This document shows, one piece after another, positions 42,423-51,273 of a stretch of DNA of 64,000 nucleotides. Below the pieces are notes generated by a model. That model ran no database searches, had not been told where the DNA came from, and worked only from the letters and a program-made list of their open reading frames with translations. Both the position numbers and the translations under genes were made by a program. The stretch spans positions 62,001 to 126,000 of the forward strand of contig CAWIJK010000001.1 of assembly GCA_963836375.1 (NCBI GenBank). The letters are read 5' to 3'. How positions within the stretch are numbered: the stretch's first letter is position 1; each line of letters begins with the position of its first letter. This stretch comes from CAWIJK01 sp963836375. Its GTDB lineage: Bacteria; Actinomycetota; Acidimicrobiia; Acidimicrobiales; RAAP-2.

Positions 42423-43697
42423 CTACGGGGCGGCGTCTCGACGGCGTGACCAGAGCATCCAGGCGAGGATGGCCGCCAGTGCCGAATCGGAGAGGAGATT
42501 GGCGATCGCCGCACCGGTACCCGACCAGCGGGGTATCAGGAGTACGTTAAGGATCACATTGAAGACGAGTCCGATGACTGTCGCTTGCAAGAACCTCCGC
42601 TGGGAGCGGAGGATCACGGGCACCGAGATGGCGGTTATCAGGGCTCCGGCCGGTCCGGAGAGCATCAACACGACGAGAACGAGTCCGGCAGACCGATAGC
42701 TCGTGCCGAAGACGAGTCCCATGATCTGCGGAGCAAACGGGATGGTCACCGCCAGTGCCGGCAGGACCGACAGCACCGCCACCCCCCCGAGCTGCTTGGC
42801 CAATTGCGCTTGGCGCCGGGGTTCATAGCGTGGGAGCCGTGATGGGCCCAGAATCGCCACCGCGGCCGCCGGCAGCAGGGCCGCGTCCAGGATCTTGTTG
42901 GCAGCGGCATAGTGGCCCGAGACCACGGTGCCGTGCAGAGCAGCCAGAATCCAGATGTCGATGCTGGCGTAGATGGTCGCCGCGATGGTCCCCACGGCAT
43001 ACGCGAACGATCGGCGAATTCTGAGCTCGTCCAACGGCAAATCCCCCAGATCGGCGCTGACGTGCTTTCTGGTCACCTGCGAGATGGCAATCGCCGAGAC
43101 GACATCGGCCGCGGCGTAGACGCCGGCGGCCGCGAGCAAGCCCCCGCCGTTGACCAGCCAGAGCGATCCGAGCAAGAGGACCCCGATCCGCGACCCAAAT
43201 TCGTTGATGGCTTCGACATAGGTTCGATTGAGGGACCGCAGGGCAACGGATTGTGAGGTGTGGATGCCCTTGGCGACGATCGAGACCGCGAAGAGCAGGG
43301 GGACGGCGGCGGTGGCGCTCCCGGCGACCGCCAAATAGAAGCCACCGGCGATCAAGGCGGCAATCAGGCTCCGCTGGACGCGCCGCGTCAGGACATGGCG
43401 TAGGGCCCGCCCGCTCAGGCCCTCGTGGTTTGCGACGTGAACGCCGAAGGCAAGACTGATGCCCAGGTCGCCCATTACGTTGCAGACGCTGGCCAGCGAC
43501 AGCATCAGGGTCAGGTCGCCGAACTCCGAAAGGCCGAGTCGATGGGCGGCAACCACCAGCCAGACCGCGGAAGCGAGGGCGGCGAGGATCCGTCCGGTCG
43601 CGAGCACCGTGGCCTGTCCCGCCGCCGCCTTCGGATGAAGGCGACGCACCCACACCTTCGAGGAACCCCACAGGCGGTGCAGGCGACGATCTCCCAT
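42423..43697 (-). CDS. Polysaccharide flippase-like membrane protein (Wzx family)
   Basis: A 424-aa protein with about twelve hydrophobic segments, of the MATE/Wzx/polysaccharide-biosynthesis export fold. It begins with a basic N-terminus then AGQATVLATGRILAALASAVWLVVAAHRLGLSEFGDLTLMLSLASVC. FGDLTLML is typical of the family and the C-terminal half mirrors the N-terminal one. It would move lipid-linked oligosaccharide across the membrane, which suits the six glycosyltransferase and methyltransferase genes next to it. ATG 43697 was taken. Confidence 0.85.
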   Translation of the reverse strand: MGDRRLHRLWGSSKVWVRRLHPKAAAGQATVLATGRILAALASAVWLVVAAHRLGLSEFGDLTLMLSLASVCNVMGDLGISLAFGVHVANHEGLSGRALRHVLTRRVQRSLIAALIAGGFYLAVAGSATAAVPLLFAVSIVAKGIHTSQSVALRSLNRTYVEAINEFGSRIGVLLLGSLWLVNGGGLLAAAGVYAAADVVSAIAISQVTRKHVSADLGDLPLDELRIRRSFAYAVGTIAATIYASIDIWILAALHGTVVSGHYAAANKILDAALLPAAAVAILGPSRLPRYEPRRQAQLAKQLGGVAVLSVLPALAVTIPFAPQIMGLVFGTSYRSAGLVLVVLMLSGPAGALITAISVPVILRSQRRFLQATVIGLVFNVILNVLLIPRWSGTGAAIANLLSDSALAAILAWMLWSRRRDAAP

Positions 43698-44067
43698 GTC
43701 GAGTCGACGCTACACAAGGCGCTGTCGTGCCGAACGGCATCGTCGAAATCCTTGGATGCAGTCGTTCGCCGGGTCGGCGGTGGGATGCGCCGTCGACCAC
43801 GACAGCGACGTCCACCGACCGACGGTGGGGGTGACGTCCGCCCGGGGCCGCTGCGGGCTCAGTGGCGAGACCTCGAACCCGGCTCACCCGCTGCGAGTCG
43901 CCGGACGTCTCTAGGACCGGGGAATGCCCGGCCGAACGGTCCGACCTCGAGAACCCGCAGCGGTGCGCCCCGGCTGCTGGCGGGGGGTCTTGTCGCGCCA
44001 GCCCACCCCGGCCGGTATCCTGTCTTGTTCGGACTCCCGTCGCACTCTACGACCCTGGGGAGGAGAA
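43698..44067. other. 370-bp spacer between flippase and greA
   Basis: No convincing gene is visible. Short open frames on both strands have no start or codon support. A possible greA promoter is TTGTCG at 43990-43995 with TATCCT at 44016-44021, but the spacer of 20 nt is long, so this is weak. Confidence 0.45.
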
Positions 44068-44565
44068 TTGGCCGAGACAACTAATGGGTCGGCGCCCACC
44101 CGTCTGACCCGAGAGACCTACGACCGGCTCCAGGCGGAGCTGGAGGACCTGACTACCCGCGGCCGGGTGGAGATCGCCCAGCATATCGAGGCGGCCAGGG
44201 CCCTAGGCGACCTCTCCGAGAATGGCGACTACCACGCGGCCAAGGACAGCCAGGGAAAGATGGAATCGCGGATCCGCCAGCTTCAGGCCCTGCTGAAGGA
44301 CGCCATCGTCGTCGATGACAGCGGAACCGGGGATGGAACTGTCGATCACGGGAGCGTCGTGACCCTCCGCTACGAGGGCGACGACGAAGACGATGTCCAG
44401 GACTTCTTCGTGGGCTCGATCGAGGAGCGCCGGGGCGACATGCCGGTTGTCTCGCCGAGCGCCCCGCTGGGCCAGGCCCTGATCGGGCGCTCGGCCGGTG
44501 AGTCGGTCGAGTACCAGGCCCCGGGGGGAACGCTGCGGGTCCAGATCGTCAAGGTCGGCGCTTGA
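44068..44565 (+). CDS. greA: Transcription elongation factor GreA
   Basis: A 165-aa factor that stimulates RNA polymerase to cleave backtracked transcripts. The N-terminal coiled coil (RLTRETYDRLQAELEDLTTRGRVEIAQHIEAARALGDLSENGDYHAAKDSQGKMESRIRQLQALLKDA) ends with the acidic DLSENGDY tip that reaches the active site. The C-terminal FKBP-like domain includes VTLRYEGDDEDDVQDFFVG and SPSAPLGQALIGRSAGESVEYQAP. TTG 44068 was chosen because GGGGAGGAGAA lies just upstream. Its stop is shared with the leuC start (TGATG). Confidence 0.94.
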   Translation: MAETTNGSAPTRLTRETYDRLQAELEDLTTRGRVEIAQHIEAARALGDLSENGDYHAAKDSQGKMESRIRQLQALLKDAIVVDDSGTGDGTVDHGSVVTLRYEGDDEDDVQDFFVGSIEERRGDMPVVSPSAPLGQALIGRSAGESVEYQAPGGTLRVQIVKVGA

Positions 44566-45992
44566 TGGCCGAGACCGCACCAGCAAAGCGCACGCTTCCT
44601 GACAAGGTCTGGGACGCCCACGTCGTCCGCTCGGCCGACGGCGAGCCCGATCTCCTCTTCATCGACCTCCACCTGGTGCACGAGGTCACCTCACCCCAGG
44701 CCTTCGACGGGCTCCGTCTCGCCGGCCGGACCGTTCGACGCCCCGATCTCACCGTGGCCACGGCCGATCACAACGTCCCGACCCTGGACATCGACAGGCC
44801 GGTGGCCGACCCGACCTCGGCCAAGCAGCTCCAGGTGCTCTCGGCCAACTGCGACGAGTTCGGGATCACCTGCTACCCAATGGGCCACGCAAATCAGGGA
44901 ATCGTCCACATCATCGGGCCCGAGCTCGGCCTTACCCAGCCGGGCATGACCGTGGTCTGCGGGGACAGCCACACCTCCACCCACGGCGCGTTCGGTGCCC
45001 TGGCCTTTGGGATCGGCACCAGCGAGGTCGAGCACGTCCTGGCCACCCAGACGCTGCCCCAACAGCGCCCACTCACCCTGGGTATCGAGATCGAGGGTGA
45101 GCTTCGTGCTGGGGTGACGGCCAAGGACATCGTGCTCGCCGTCATCGGGCGCATCGGGACCGGTGGAGGCGCGGGCCACGTCATCGAGTACCACGGTTCC
45201 ACCATCCGGTCGCTTTCGATGGAGGGCCGGATGACGGTGTGCAACATGAGCATCGAGGGCGGCGCCCGGGCCGGAATGATCGCCCCGGACGACACCACCT
45301 ACGAGTACCTCGAGGGCCGGACCCATGCACCCCGGGGGGCGGCGTGGGACGAGGCGGTCGCGTACTGGCGCACCCTGCCCTCCGACAAGGGTGCCCTCTT
45401 CGACAAGGAGGTGCTCCTCCAGGCGGGGGCGATCGCCCCCCACGTCAGCTGGGGAACCAACCCCGCCCAGGTGGCGCCGATCGACGCCGCCGTGCCCGAC
45501 CCCGACACCTTTGAGACTTCCGAGGACCGCGACGCCGCGGCCCGGGCCCTCGAGTACATGGGACTCACCGCCGGCATGCCGCTTCGGGACATCGCCGTCG
45601 ACACCGTGTTCATCGGGTCGTGCACCAACGGCCGAATCGAGGACCTGCGGGAGGCGGCGTCGGTGCTGGACGGGCGTCGGGTGCGCCCCGGCCTGCGGGC
45701 CCTGGTGGTCCCCGGCTCGCGCCGGGTGCGCAACCAGGCCGAGGCCGAGGGCCTCGACAAGGTCTTCGTCGCCGCCGGCTTCGAGTGGCGTGAACCGGGG
45801 TGTTCGATGTGCCTGGCCATGAACCCCGACAAGCTCGCCCCCGGCGAGCGCTGCGCCTCGACCTCCAACCGGAACTTCGAGGGCCGTCAGGGCCGGGGCG
45901 GTCGGACCCACCTGGTCTCCCCGGCGGTCGCCGCGGCGACCGCCGTCGCCGGGCACTTCGCCACCCCCGGCAGCCTCGGGGAGGCCTCGTGA
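44565..45992 (+). CDS. leuC: 3-isopropylmalate dehydratase large subunit LeuC
   Basis: A 475-aa aconitase-fold subunit that interconverts 2- and 3-isopropylmalate in leucine synthesis, carrying a [4Fe-4S] cluster. LPDKVWDAHVVRSADGEPDLLFIDLHLVHEVTSPQAFDGLR is the canonical opening; FGITCYPMGHANQGIVHIIGPELG, VCGDSHTSTHGAFGALAFGIGTSEVEHVLATQT, VFIGSCTNGRIEDL and EPGCSMCLAMN contain the catalytic residues and the three cluster cysteines. ATG 44565 shares bases with the greA stop; TTG 44562 is less likely. It overlaps leuD by 4 nt. Confidence 0.96.
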   Translation: MAETAPAKRTLPDKVWDAHVVRSADGEPDLLFIDLHLVHEVTSPQAFDGLRLAGRTVRRPDLTVATADHNVPTLDIDRPVADPTSAKQLQVLSANCDEFGITCYPMGHANQGIVHIIGPELGLTQPGMTVVCGDSHTSTHGAFGALAFGIGTSEVEHVLATQTLPQQRPLTLGIEIEGELRAGVTAKDIVLAVIGRIGTGGGAGHVIEYHGSTIRSLSMEGRMTVCNMSIEGGARAGMIAPDDTTYEYLEGRTHAPRGAAWDEAVAYWRTLPSDKGALFDKEVLLQAGAIAPHVSWGTNPAQVAPIDAAVPDPDTFETSEDRDAAARALEYMGLTAGMPLRDIAVDTVFIGSCTNGRIEDLREAASVLDGRRVRPGLRALVVPGSRRVRNQAEAEGLDKVFVAAGFEWREPGCSMCLAMNPDKLAPGERCASTSNRNFEGRQGRGGRTHLVSPAVAAATAVAGHFATPGSLGEAS

Positions 45993-46582
45993 AGCCCGTC
46001 GTGGTGGTGACCGGCCGGGGCGTCCCCCTCGACCGCTCCGACGTGGACACCGACCAGATCATCCCGTCGGACTGGCTCAAGCGTGTCGAGCGGACAGGGT
46101 TCGGTGCCGGCCTGTTCTCCGAGTGGCGCGACGACCGGGACTTCGTCCTCAACGACCCCAGCTACGTCGGTGCCACCATCTTGGTGGCCGGCCACAATTT
46201 CGGCACCGGTTCCTCGCGCGAGCACGCGGTCTGGGCGCTGCTGGACTACGGGTTCGAGGCGGTGGTCTCACCTCGGTTCGGGGACATCTTCCGCAACAAC
46301 TGCACCAAGGGTGGCCTGCTCCCGGTCCAGGTGCTCCCCGGGGTGGAGCGCCGTCTGATGGAGGCTATCGAGGCGGACCCCGCCCTCGAGATCACGATCG
46401 ACGTGGCCCGGGGCGTCCTCGAGGCACCGGCAGCGGGCATCACGGCCGAATTCCCCCTGGACGAGTTCACCCGGGACCGGCTGCTCAACGGCTGGGACGA
46501 CATCGGGCTCTCCCTGCGCCACGAGGCTGACATCAGCGCCTACGAGGCCGGCCGGCCCGACTGGCTACCCGCGGCGGGCTGA
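45989..46582 (+). CDS. leuD: 3-isopropylmalate dehydratase small subunit LeuD
   Basis: A 197-aa partner of LeuC forming the swivelling domain. RGVPLDRSDVDTDQIIPSDWLKR, LVAGHNFGTGSSREHAVWAL and FGDIFRNNCTKGGLLPV are diagnostic. GTG 45989 overlaps the leuC stop (GTGA) and the protein begins MKPVVVVTGRGVPL. No attenuator was seen before greA-leuC-leuD, unlike leuA. Confidence 0.95.
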   Translation: MKPVVVVTGRGVPLDRSDVDTDQIIPSDWLKRVERTGFGAGLFSEWRDDRDFVLNDPSYVGATILVAGHNFGTGSSREHAVWALLDYGFEAVVSPRFGDIFRNNCTKGGLLPVQVLPGVERRLMEAIEADPALEITIDVARGVLEAPAAGITAEFPLDEFTRDRLLNGWDDIGLSLRHEADISAYEAGRPDWLPAAG

Positions 46583-46621
46583 CCCTCGGGCCCCGATGCC
46601 GGCGCCGACCCGCGAGCTCCC

Positions 46622-47485
46622 GTGGTGAGGGTCCGCCCGATGACCGCGCCGGACGTGCCCGGCGCCGCCGAGATTTGGTACGAGGCCTTCTGGGCCCTCC
46701 GGGCCCAGCTCGGGCTCCCGGCCCTCCCCCGCACACCCGCCGACGACGAACGCCTCGAGCGCCGGCTCGGGCACCTGATCGGCTCGGATCCCGACGGATC
46801 GTGGGTGGCCGAGGAGGACGGGCGCGTCACCGGCCTGGCCCAGGCCTTCATCCGCGACGGGATCTGGGTGCTCTCGCTCCTCGGTGTCTCCCCCGAACAC
46901 CAGGGGAGGGGGACGGCCCGGCTCCTGCTGGAACAAGCCCTCGACTACGGCACCCCTGGTGCTCCGGGCATGATCCAGGCGTCGGCGGACCCCAAGGCGA
47001 TGGCCCTCTACGCCGGTGCCGGATTTGCCCTGCACCCGTCGGTGGCCGCCTGGGGCCCGGTGCGGTCGCCGATCGTGGCCCCACGGGGCGTGCGGGCCGG
47101 CGGTGCCGGCGACCTGGAGGTCGTCGACGCGGTGGACCGGGAACTCAAGGACGCCACCCGCGGCGATCTCATCGCCCACCTGCTGTCCTCGGGGGACCAC
47201 CGCCTGCTCGTGGACGGCACAACCGGCTACGCCGTGGTCAAAGGCGACCGGGTGGTGACCCTGGGCGCGCTCGACGAGGAGTCGGCCTCCCGACTGCTTC
47301 TGGCGGCGATGGCCGGGGTCCCGCCCGGCGAACCGTTCCAGATGAACTGGGTCACCGCCGACCAGCAGTGGGCGGTGCGGGACCTGGTGGCCGCCGGGGT
47401 GCCGCTCCACCCCGCCGGTCCGGTCATGGTCCGCAGCCTGGTCGGGCCCTTCAGCCCCTACATCCCGAGCGGCGGCCTCGGCTGA
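46622..47485 (+). CDS. GNAT-family acetyltransferase
   Basis: A 287-aa protein. The N-terminal GNAT domain has VRPMTAPDVPGAAEIWYEAFW, WVLSLLGVSPEHQGRGTARLLLEQAL (the acetyl-CoA-binding R/Q-x-x-G-x-G/A) and the PKAMALYAGAGF motif. The C-terminal 140 residues look like a second, degenerate GNAT-like unit. GTG 46622 or 46625 could be the start. Substrate unknown; 40 nt after leuD on the same strand. Confidence 0.82.
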   Translation: MVRVRPMTAPDVPGAAEIWYEAFWALRAQLGLPALPRTPADDERLERRLGHLIGSDPDGSWVAEEDGRVTGLAQAFIRDGIWVLSLLGVSPEHQGRGTARLLLEQALDYGTPGAPGMIQASADPKAMALYAGAGFALHPSVAAWGPVRSPIVAPRGVRAGGAGDLEVVDAVDRELKDATRGDLIAHLLSSGDHRLLVDGTTGYAVVKGDRVVTLGALDEESASRLLLAAMAGVPPGEPFQMNWVTADQQWAVRDLVAAGVPLHPAGPVMVRSLVGPFSPYIPSGGLG

Positions 47486-47498
47486 GCGGCGCCGCCGC

Positions 47499-47933
47499 TC
47501 AGGCCCAGCGGTACTTGGTCCAGCCCTCCACCGGCGCCGCCCCCAGCGCTCCGTAGAAGTCGATGGCCGGTTGGTTCCAGTCGAGCACCTCCCACTCGAG
47601 CCGACCGTCGGTGCGCTGGCGCAAGTAGTCCAAGAGGGCCCGCCCGTAGCCCCGGCGCCGGTAGGGCTGGCGGATGAAGAGGTCCTCCAGCCAGATGCCG
47701 CTGCGCCCCAGGAACGTGGAGAAGCTCGGGAACCACAGGGCCATGCCGGCGACTGCTCCGTCGTCGTCGACGACCAGGCTCACCCGGACCACGGCGTCGG
47801 GCCCGAACAGCCCGCGGCGCAGGTCGTCGGTCGTGCACACGACGTGGCCGGCGAGTTCCTCGAACTCGGCCAGCTCGGTGATGAGGGCCAGGATCTCGTC
47901 GACGTCGTTGGGCGTGGCCTCCCGGATGCTCAC
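47499..47933 (-). CDS. GNAT-family acetyltransferase, coupled to leuA
   Basis: A 144-aa single-domain acetyltransferase. VSIREATPNDVDEILALITELAEFEE opens the domain, IWLEDLFIRQPYRRRGYGRALLDYLRQR is the acetyl-CoA motif, and EWEVLDWNQPAIDFYGALGA completes it; it resembles spermidine/diamine N-acetyltransferase-like proteins. GTG 47933 overlaps the leuA stop (GTGA), so it is co-translated with leuA. Its job in this context is unclear. Confidence 0.85.
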   Translation of the reverse strand: MSIREATPNDVDEILALITELAEFEELAGHVVCTTDDLRRGLFGPDAVVRVSLVVDDDGAVAGMALWFPSFSTFLGRSGIWLEDLFIRQPYRRRGYGRALLDYLRQRTDGRLEWEVLDWNQPAIDFYGALGAAPVEGWTKYRWA

Positions 47934-49660
47934 CTGGTGGCGCGCCCGGCCCGGTTGGCCGCGCTGACGACGGCGCTGAGCGAGGCGTCGAGGATGGAGG
48001 CGTCCATGCCCACCCCCCACCAGGTGGTGCCGTCGGCCCCCTCGGCTTCCACGTAGGCCACGGCGGACGCCCCCGAACCGGCGGTCAGGGCGTGTTCGGA
48101 GTAGTCCTTCACCTCGAAGGCCACCCCCAGCTCGGCCCGCAGGGCGGCGACCAGGGCGTCGATCGGCCCGTTGCCCTCGGCGGTGACCGTGCGGTGCCGG
48201 CCGTCGACCAGGAGCTGGGCCGTCACCGTGGTCCTCCCGCCCCCGGTGGCCACCTCGCTCCCGAGCAGGCGGATGCCGGCGTCCTCGGGCAGGTAGGTGT
48301 CGCTGAACACCTGCCACATCTCGGACGGGGCGATCACCGTGCCACTCTTCTCGACCACCGCCTGGACCTGCTTGGAGAACTCCATCTGCAGTCTCCGGGG
48401 CAGGTCGAGCCCGTGCTCGGCGTCCATCACGTAGGCCACACCACCCTTGCCGGACTGGCTGTTGACCTGGATGATGGCCTCGTAGGTCCGCCCGGTGTGC
48501 TTGGGGTCGATCGGCAGGTACGGCACCTCCCACTCGGCGTAGTCGTCGCCGATGGCCGCCATGCCCTTCTTGATGGCGTCCTGGTGGGAACCACTGAAGG
48601 CGGTGTAAACCAGGTCCCCGGCGTAGGGGTGGCGGGGGTGGATCGGCATCCGGGTGGCGAACTCGGCCACCCGGCGGACCCGCTCGATGTCGCTGAAGTC
48701 GAGCCCGGGGTCGACCCCCTGGGAGAACAGGTTCATGGCCAGGGTTACCACGTCCACGTTGCCGGTCCGCTCCCCGTTGCCGAACAGCGTGCCCTCCACC
48801 CGGTCGGCCCCGGCCAGCACGGCCAGCTCCGCCGCCGCCACCGCGGTGCCCCGGTCGTTGTGGGGGTGCAGGCTGAGGATCACAGAGTCGCGGTTGGCGA
48901 TGTTCCGGCTGCACCACTCGATCACGTCCGCGTAGACGTTCGGGGTGTACATCTCGACGGTGGCCGGGAGGTTGATGATGATGGGGCGCTCAGGGGTCGG
49001 CTCGATGACCTCCATCACCGCCTCGCAGATCTCGACCGCGAACTCGGGCTCGGTCCCGGTGAAGCTCTCGGGCGAGTACTCGTAGCGGACCTCGGTCCCC
49101 CTGAGGCGGTCCTCGAACTTGCGGCAGAGACGGGCCGCGTTGACGGCGATGTCGACGATCCCGCCCTTGTCCAGGCCGAACACCACCCGTCGCTGGAGCT
49201 CGGAGGTCGAGTTGTAGAAGTGGACGATGGCGCGGCGGGCCCCGACCAGTGACTCGTAGGTCCGCTCGATCAGCTCCTCGCGGCACTGGACCAACACCTG
49301 GATCTCGACGTCGTCGGGAATCAGGTCGTCCTCGATGATCTGGCGCTGGAAGTCGAAGTCGGTCTGGGAGGCCGAGGGGAAGCCGACCTCGATCTCTTTG
49401 AACCCCACCTTGACCAGGGTGTCGAAGAGCCGGAGCTTGCGCTCGGGGTCCATCGGGTCGATCAGGGCCTGATTGCCGTCACGCAGGTCGACGCTGGCCC
49501 AGCGCGGCGCCCGCTCGAACTCGCGGTCGGGCCAGGTGCGGTCGGCCAGCTTGAGGGGGATGTGGGACCGGTACCGCTGGAACGGCATCGGGGACGGGTC
49601 GCAGGGCAGGGCGAGGCGGCCGGCCCGGTCCCTTTGGCCTCCCGTGTGCTCTTCGCTCAT
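47930..49660 (-). CDS. leuA: 2-isopropylmalate synthase LeuA
   Basis: A 576-aa enzyme catalysing the first committed step of leucine synthesis. APRWASVDLRDGNQALIDPMDPERKLRLFDTLVKVGFKEIEVGFPSASQTDFDFQR is the DRE-TIM start typical of the long actinobacterial LeuA form; LSLHPHNDRGTAVAAAELAVLAGADRVEGTLFGNGERTGN carries the metal His pair. The C-terminal domain (about 440-576) is the leucine-binding allosteric domain. The start ATG 49660 has AGGAGAGGGAGCG before it. An attenuator with a Leu3 leader peptide lies 71 nt upstream. Confidence 0.96.
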   Translation of the reverse strand: MSEEHTGGQRDRAGRLALPCDPSPMPFQRYRSHIPLKLADRTWPDREFERAPRWASVDLRDGNQALIDPMDPERKLRLFDTLVKVGFKEIEVGFPSASQTDFDFQRQIIEDDLIPDDVEIQVLVQCREELIERTYESLVGARRAIVHFYNSTSELQRRVVFGLDKGGIVDIAVNAARLCRKFEDRLRGTEVRYEYSPESFTGTEPEFAVEICEAVMEVIEPTPERPIIINLPATVEMYTPNVYADVIEWCSRNIANRDSVILSLHPHNDRGTAVAAAELAVLAGADRVEGTLFGNGERTGNVDVVTLAMNLFSQGVDPGLDFSDIERVRRVAEFATRMPIHPRHPYAGDLVYTAFSGSHQDAIKKGMAAIGDDYAEWEVPYLPIDPKHTGRTYEAIIQVNSQSGKGGVAYVMDAEHGLDLPRRLQMEFSKQVQAVVEKSGTVIAPSEMWQVFSDTYLPEDAGIRLLGSEVATGGGRTTVTAQLLVDGRHRTVTAEGNGPIDALVAALRAELGVAFEVKDYSEHALTAGSGASAVAYVEAEGADGTTWWGVGMDASILDASLSAVVSAANRAGRATR

Positions 49661-49730
49661 CGCTCCCTCTCCTCCACTCCCGCTTCACTCCTGCTTTCGC
49701 CAACTCCGACCCGCCCTGCATCACCCCAAC

Positions 49731-49790
49731 AAAAAACCTCCCGGCCGTCAGGCACAGGAGGTTGCGGGCGAACGCGTTGTGGCGTTCGCC
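49731..49790 (-). terminator. Attenuator of leuA
   Basis: Hairpin 1 (49767-49790) has perfect 9-bp arms GGCGAACGC/GCGTTCGCC with a CACAAC loop and starts one base after the leader stop codon. Hairpin 2 (49735-49763) has outer arms AACCTCC/GGAGGTT and is followed on the minus strand by a T-run (49731-49736). It is an intrinsic terminator about 71 nt before the leuA start. Confidence 0.85.
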
Positions 49791-49791
49791 G

Positions 49792-49830
49792 TCAGGTAAG
49801 CAGCAGGTCCGCAGTCGGTGCTCCGTACAT
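49792..49830 (-). CDS. Leader peptide MYGAPTADLLLT for leuA attenuation
   Basis: A 12-codon ORF (ATG 49830, TGA) with three consecutive Leu codons at positions 9-11, one step before the stop. This is a classic leucine leader peptide. There is no Shine-Dalgarno, and the likely -10 lies 9 nt before the ATG. Stalling at Leu codons under leucine starvation would relieve termination. Confidence 0.88.
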   Translation of the reverse strand: MYGAPTADLLLT

Positions 49831-49839
49831 TGCCCACCC

Positions 49840-49868
49840 ATGGTGCCAGGGGCGTCGCGCCTCGTCAA
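49840..49868 (-). promoter_or_regulatory. Promoter of the leuA leader
   Basis: TTGACG (49863-49868) and CACCAT (49840-49845) are separated by 17 nt. The leader ATG comes 9 nt after the -10. The -35 overlaps the stop codon of the membrane-protein gene at 49865. Confidence 0.6.
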
Positions 49869-51115
49869 GGCAGCCCGCGGTCCGCCCCCGGGACCCCGGG
49901 CCCCGGGGCCACGGCGGCCGGGGCGGGTTCTTCCTGGTCGGGGGCCCGCGAGGCGTCGGGCCAGGACAGGGCCACCACCACGAGGGTGCCGCCGACCACG
50001 ACCAGCGGCCACCGCCACTCACCGCTGGCGCCGAGTTGGGCGTAGACGGTGACGCCGGCGGCCACGAGACAGGCGGCGGTGAAGCGGACCCGGCTGCCCA
50101 CCGCCGCCGCCACCAGCCCGACAGCGAGGGGGGCGAACACGTAGTACGAGACGAGCACGGGGTCAACGAGACAACGCACGAGGAAGGCCACCGACAGCGC
50201 GGCCACAACGATCGCCGGCGGGGGCCGGCGGCGGCAGACCAGCCAGCAGAAGGCGAAGGCGGCCACGGTCCCGATCGAGCGCATTGGGGCTCCCGACACC
50301 CAGTCCCCGGGCAGGTGTGGGGCCAGATGGGCCAGCGGCGTCGGGTGGTCCCGGAACAGCGGCTCGGGCTGGAGGTGCAAGACGCGGAAGGCCCGGCTCC
50401 AGTCGGCGACGACCGGAGCCACCAGGACCAGGGCCGGCGGCACCACCACGCGGGCCGCCAGTCCGGCCCAGCGCCGGGTCGGGGCCAGGGCGAAGGCGAC
50501 GCCCACCCCGGCCAGGGCGATGGGCTGGCAGACGACGGCCAACCCGAAGAGCCAACCGCAGCGACCCCAGCGCCCGTCGAGGGCGTCGAGCGACGCGAAC
50601 AGCACCAGGGCCACCGCGACGGGGTACTCGGGGTGCCCGTACCAGAAGGCGACGTCGAAGAGCACGACGACCTCGGCGGCCATGAGGGCCCAACGCCGCC
50701 GGGGCCCGGCCCCGAGGCGGCGGGCCACCGCGTCGGTGGCGAAGAGCACCGACGACGAGACGACCAGGATCCATGGCTCGAGCACGACCCACGCCGTCGG
50801 CTCCAGAAGGACCGGCCCGCCGACCGACAGGTGGAGCAGCTGGGAGAGGCCAACGGCGGGGGCCAAGAGCACGAGCGCCCCGGGCGGCCCGACCAGCCCC
50901 GAGCCCGGCGCGTAGAGCTGGGTGAAGTGGCCCCCGAGGGCCTGGTCGGTGACCGCGTAGCTCCGCCAGACGTCGATCGACCCGGCCCAGGCCTGGGTGT
51001 GGTGGAGGAGCGGGTTCCACTCGACCCCCAGGTTCATCCCGAGAACGAGCACTGCCGCCGTACCCACCAGCGGGACGACGTGGCGCCCCGCCCACTCCCG
51101 GACCCCCTCAGCCAT
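49865..51115 (-). CDS. Polytopic membrane protein with HPE motif, copy 2
   Basis: A 416-aa membrane protein with about ten hydrophobic segments, ATG 51115. It shares with copy 1 the early loop GHFTQLYAPGSGLVG, the N-terminal VLVLGMNLGVEWNPLLHHTQAWAG, and the central YGHPEYPVAVALVLFASLDALDGRW (HPEY instead of HPED). A charged tail of about 35 residues follows. The function is unknown; a GT-C-like transferase or a related membrane enzyme is possible. Confidence 0.85.
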   Translation of the reverse strand: MAEGVREWAGRHVVPLVGTAAVLVLGMNLGVEWNPLLHHTQAWAGSIDVWRSYAVTDQALGGHFTQLYAPGSGLVGPPGALVLLAPAVGLSQLLHLSVGGPVLLEPTAWVVLEPWILVVSSSVLFATDAVARRLGAGPRRRWALMAAEVVVLFDVAFWYGHPEYPVAVALVLFASLDALDGRWGRCGWLFGLAVVCQPIALAGVGVAFALAPTRRWAGLAARVVVPPALVLVAPVVADWSRAFRVLHLQPEPLFRDHPTPLAHLAPHLPGDWVSGAPMRSIGTVAAFAFCWLVCRRRPPPAIVVAALSVAFLVRCLVDPVLVSYYVFAPLAVGLVAAAVGSRVRFTAACLVAAGVTVYAQLGASGEWRWPLVVVGGTLVVVALSWPDASRAPDQEEPAPAAVAPGPGVPGADRGLP

Positions 51116-51139
51116 GGTGACCGCCCGCTCCTCTCCCCG

Positions 51140-51199
51140 AGTCCGGGACGTCCCCCAGTCCGGGGCAATTGTTCCGGGACACCAGTCCTGGACAATTGT
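51140..51199. repeat. Imperfect direct repeats with CAATTGT cores
   Basis: CAGTCCGGGGCAATTGT (51156-51172) and CAGTCCTGGACAATTGT (51183-51199) differ at two positions, and a partial copy AGTCCGGGAC begins at 51140. They fall between the divergent starts of the membrane-protein gene and a small plus-strand gene. They look like a binding array. Confidence 0.45.
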
Positions 51200-51273
51200 G
51201 GTCGCCCGGCGGCCGCCCGGGCGGGACGCTGCGACCGATCCGCCCGGACCCGGCCGCGGCTAGCGTGACCCCG

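Noticed and set aside
49865..49990. Extension of the leuA leader ORF upstream into a 353-codon frame
   Set aside because: The frame is antisense-like and Arg/Ser-rich. Only the final MYGAPTADLLLT part, directly before hairpin 1, fits a leader.
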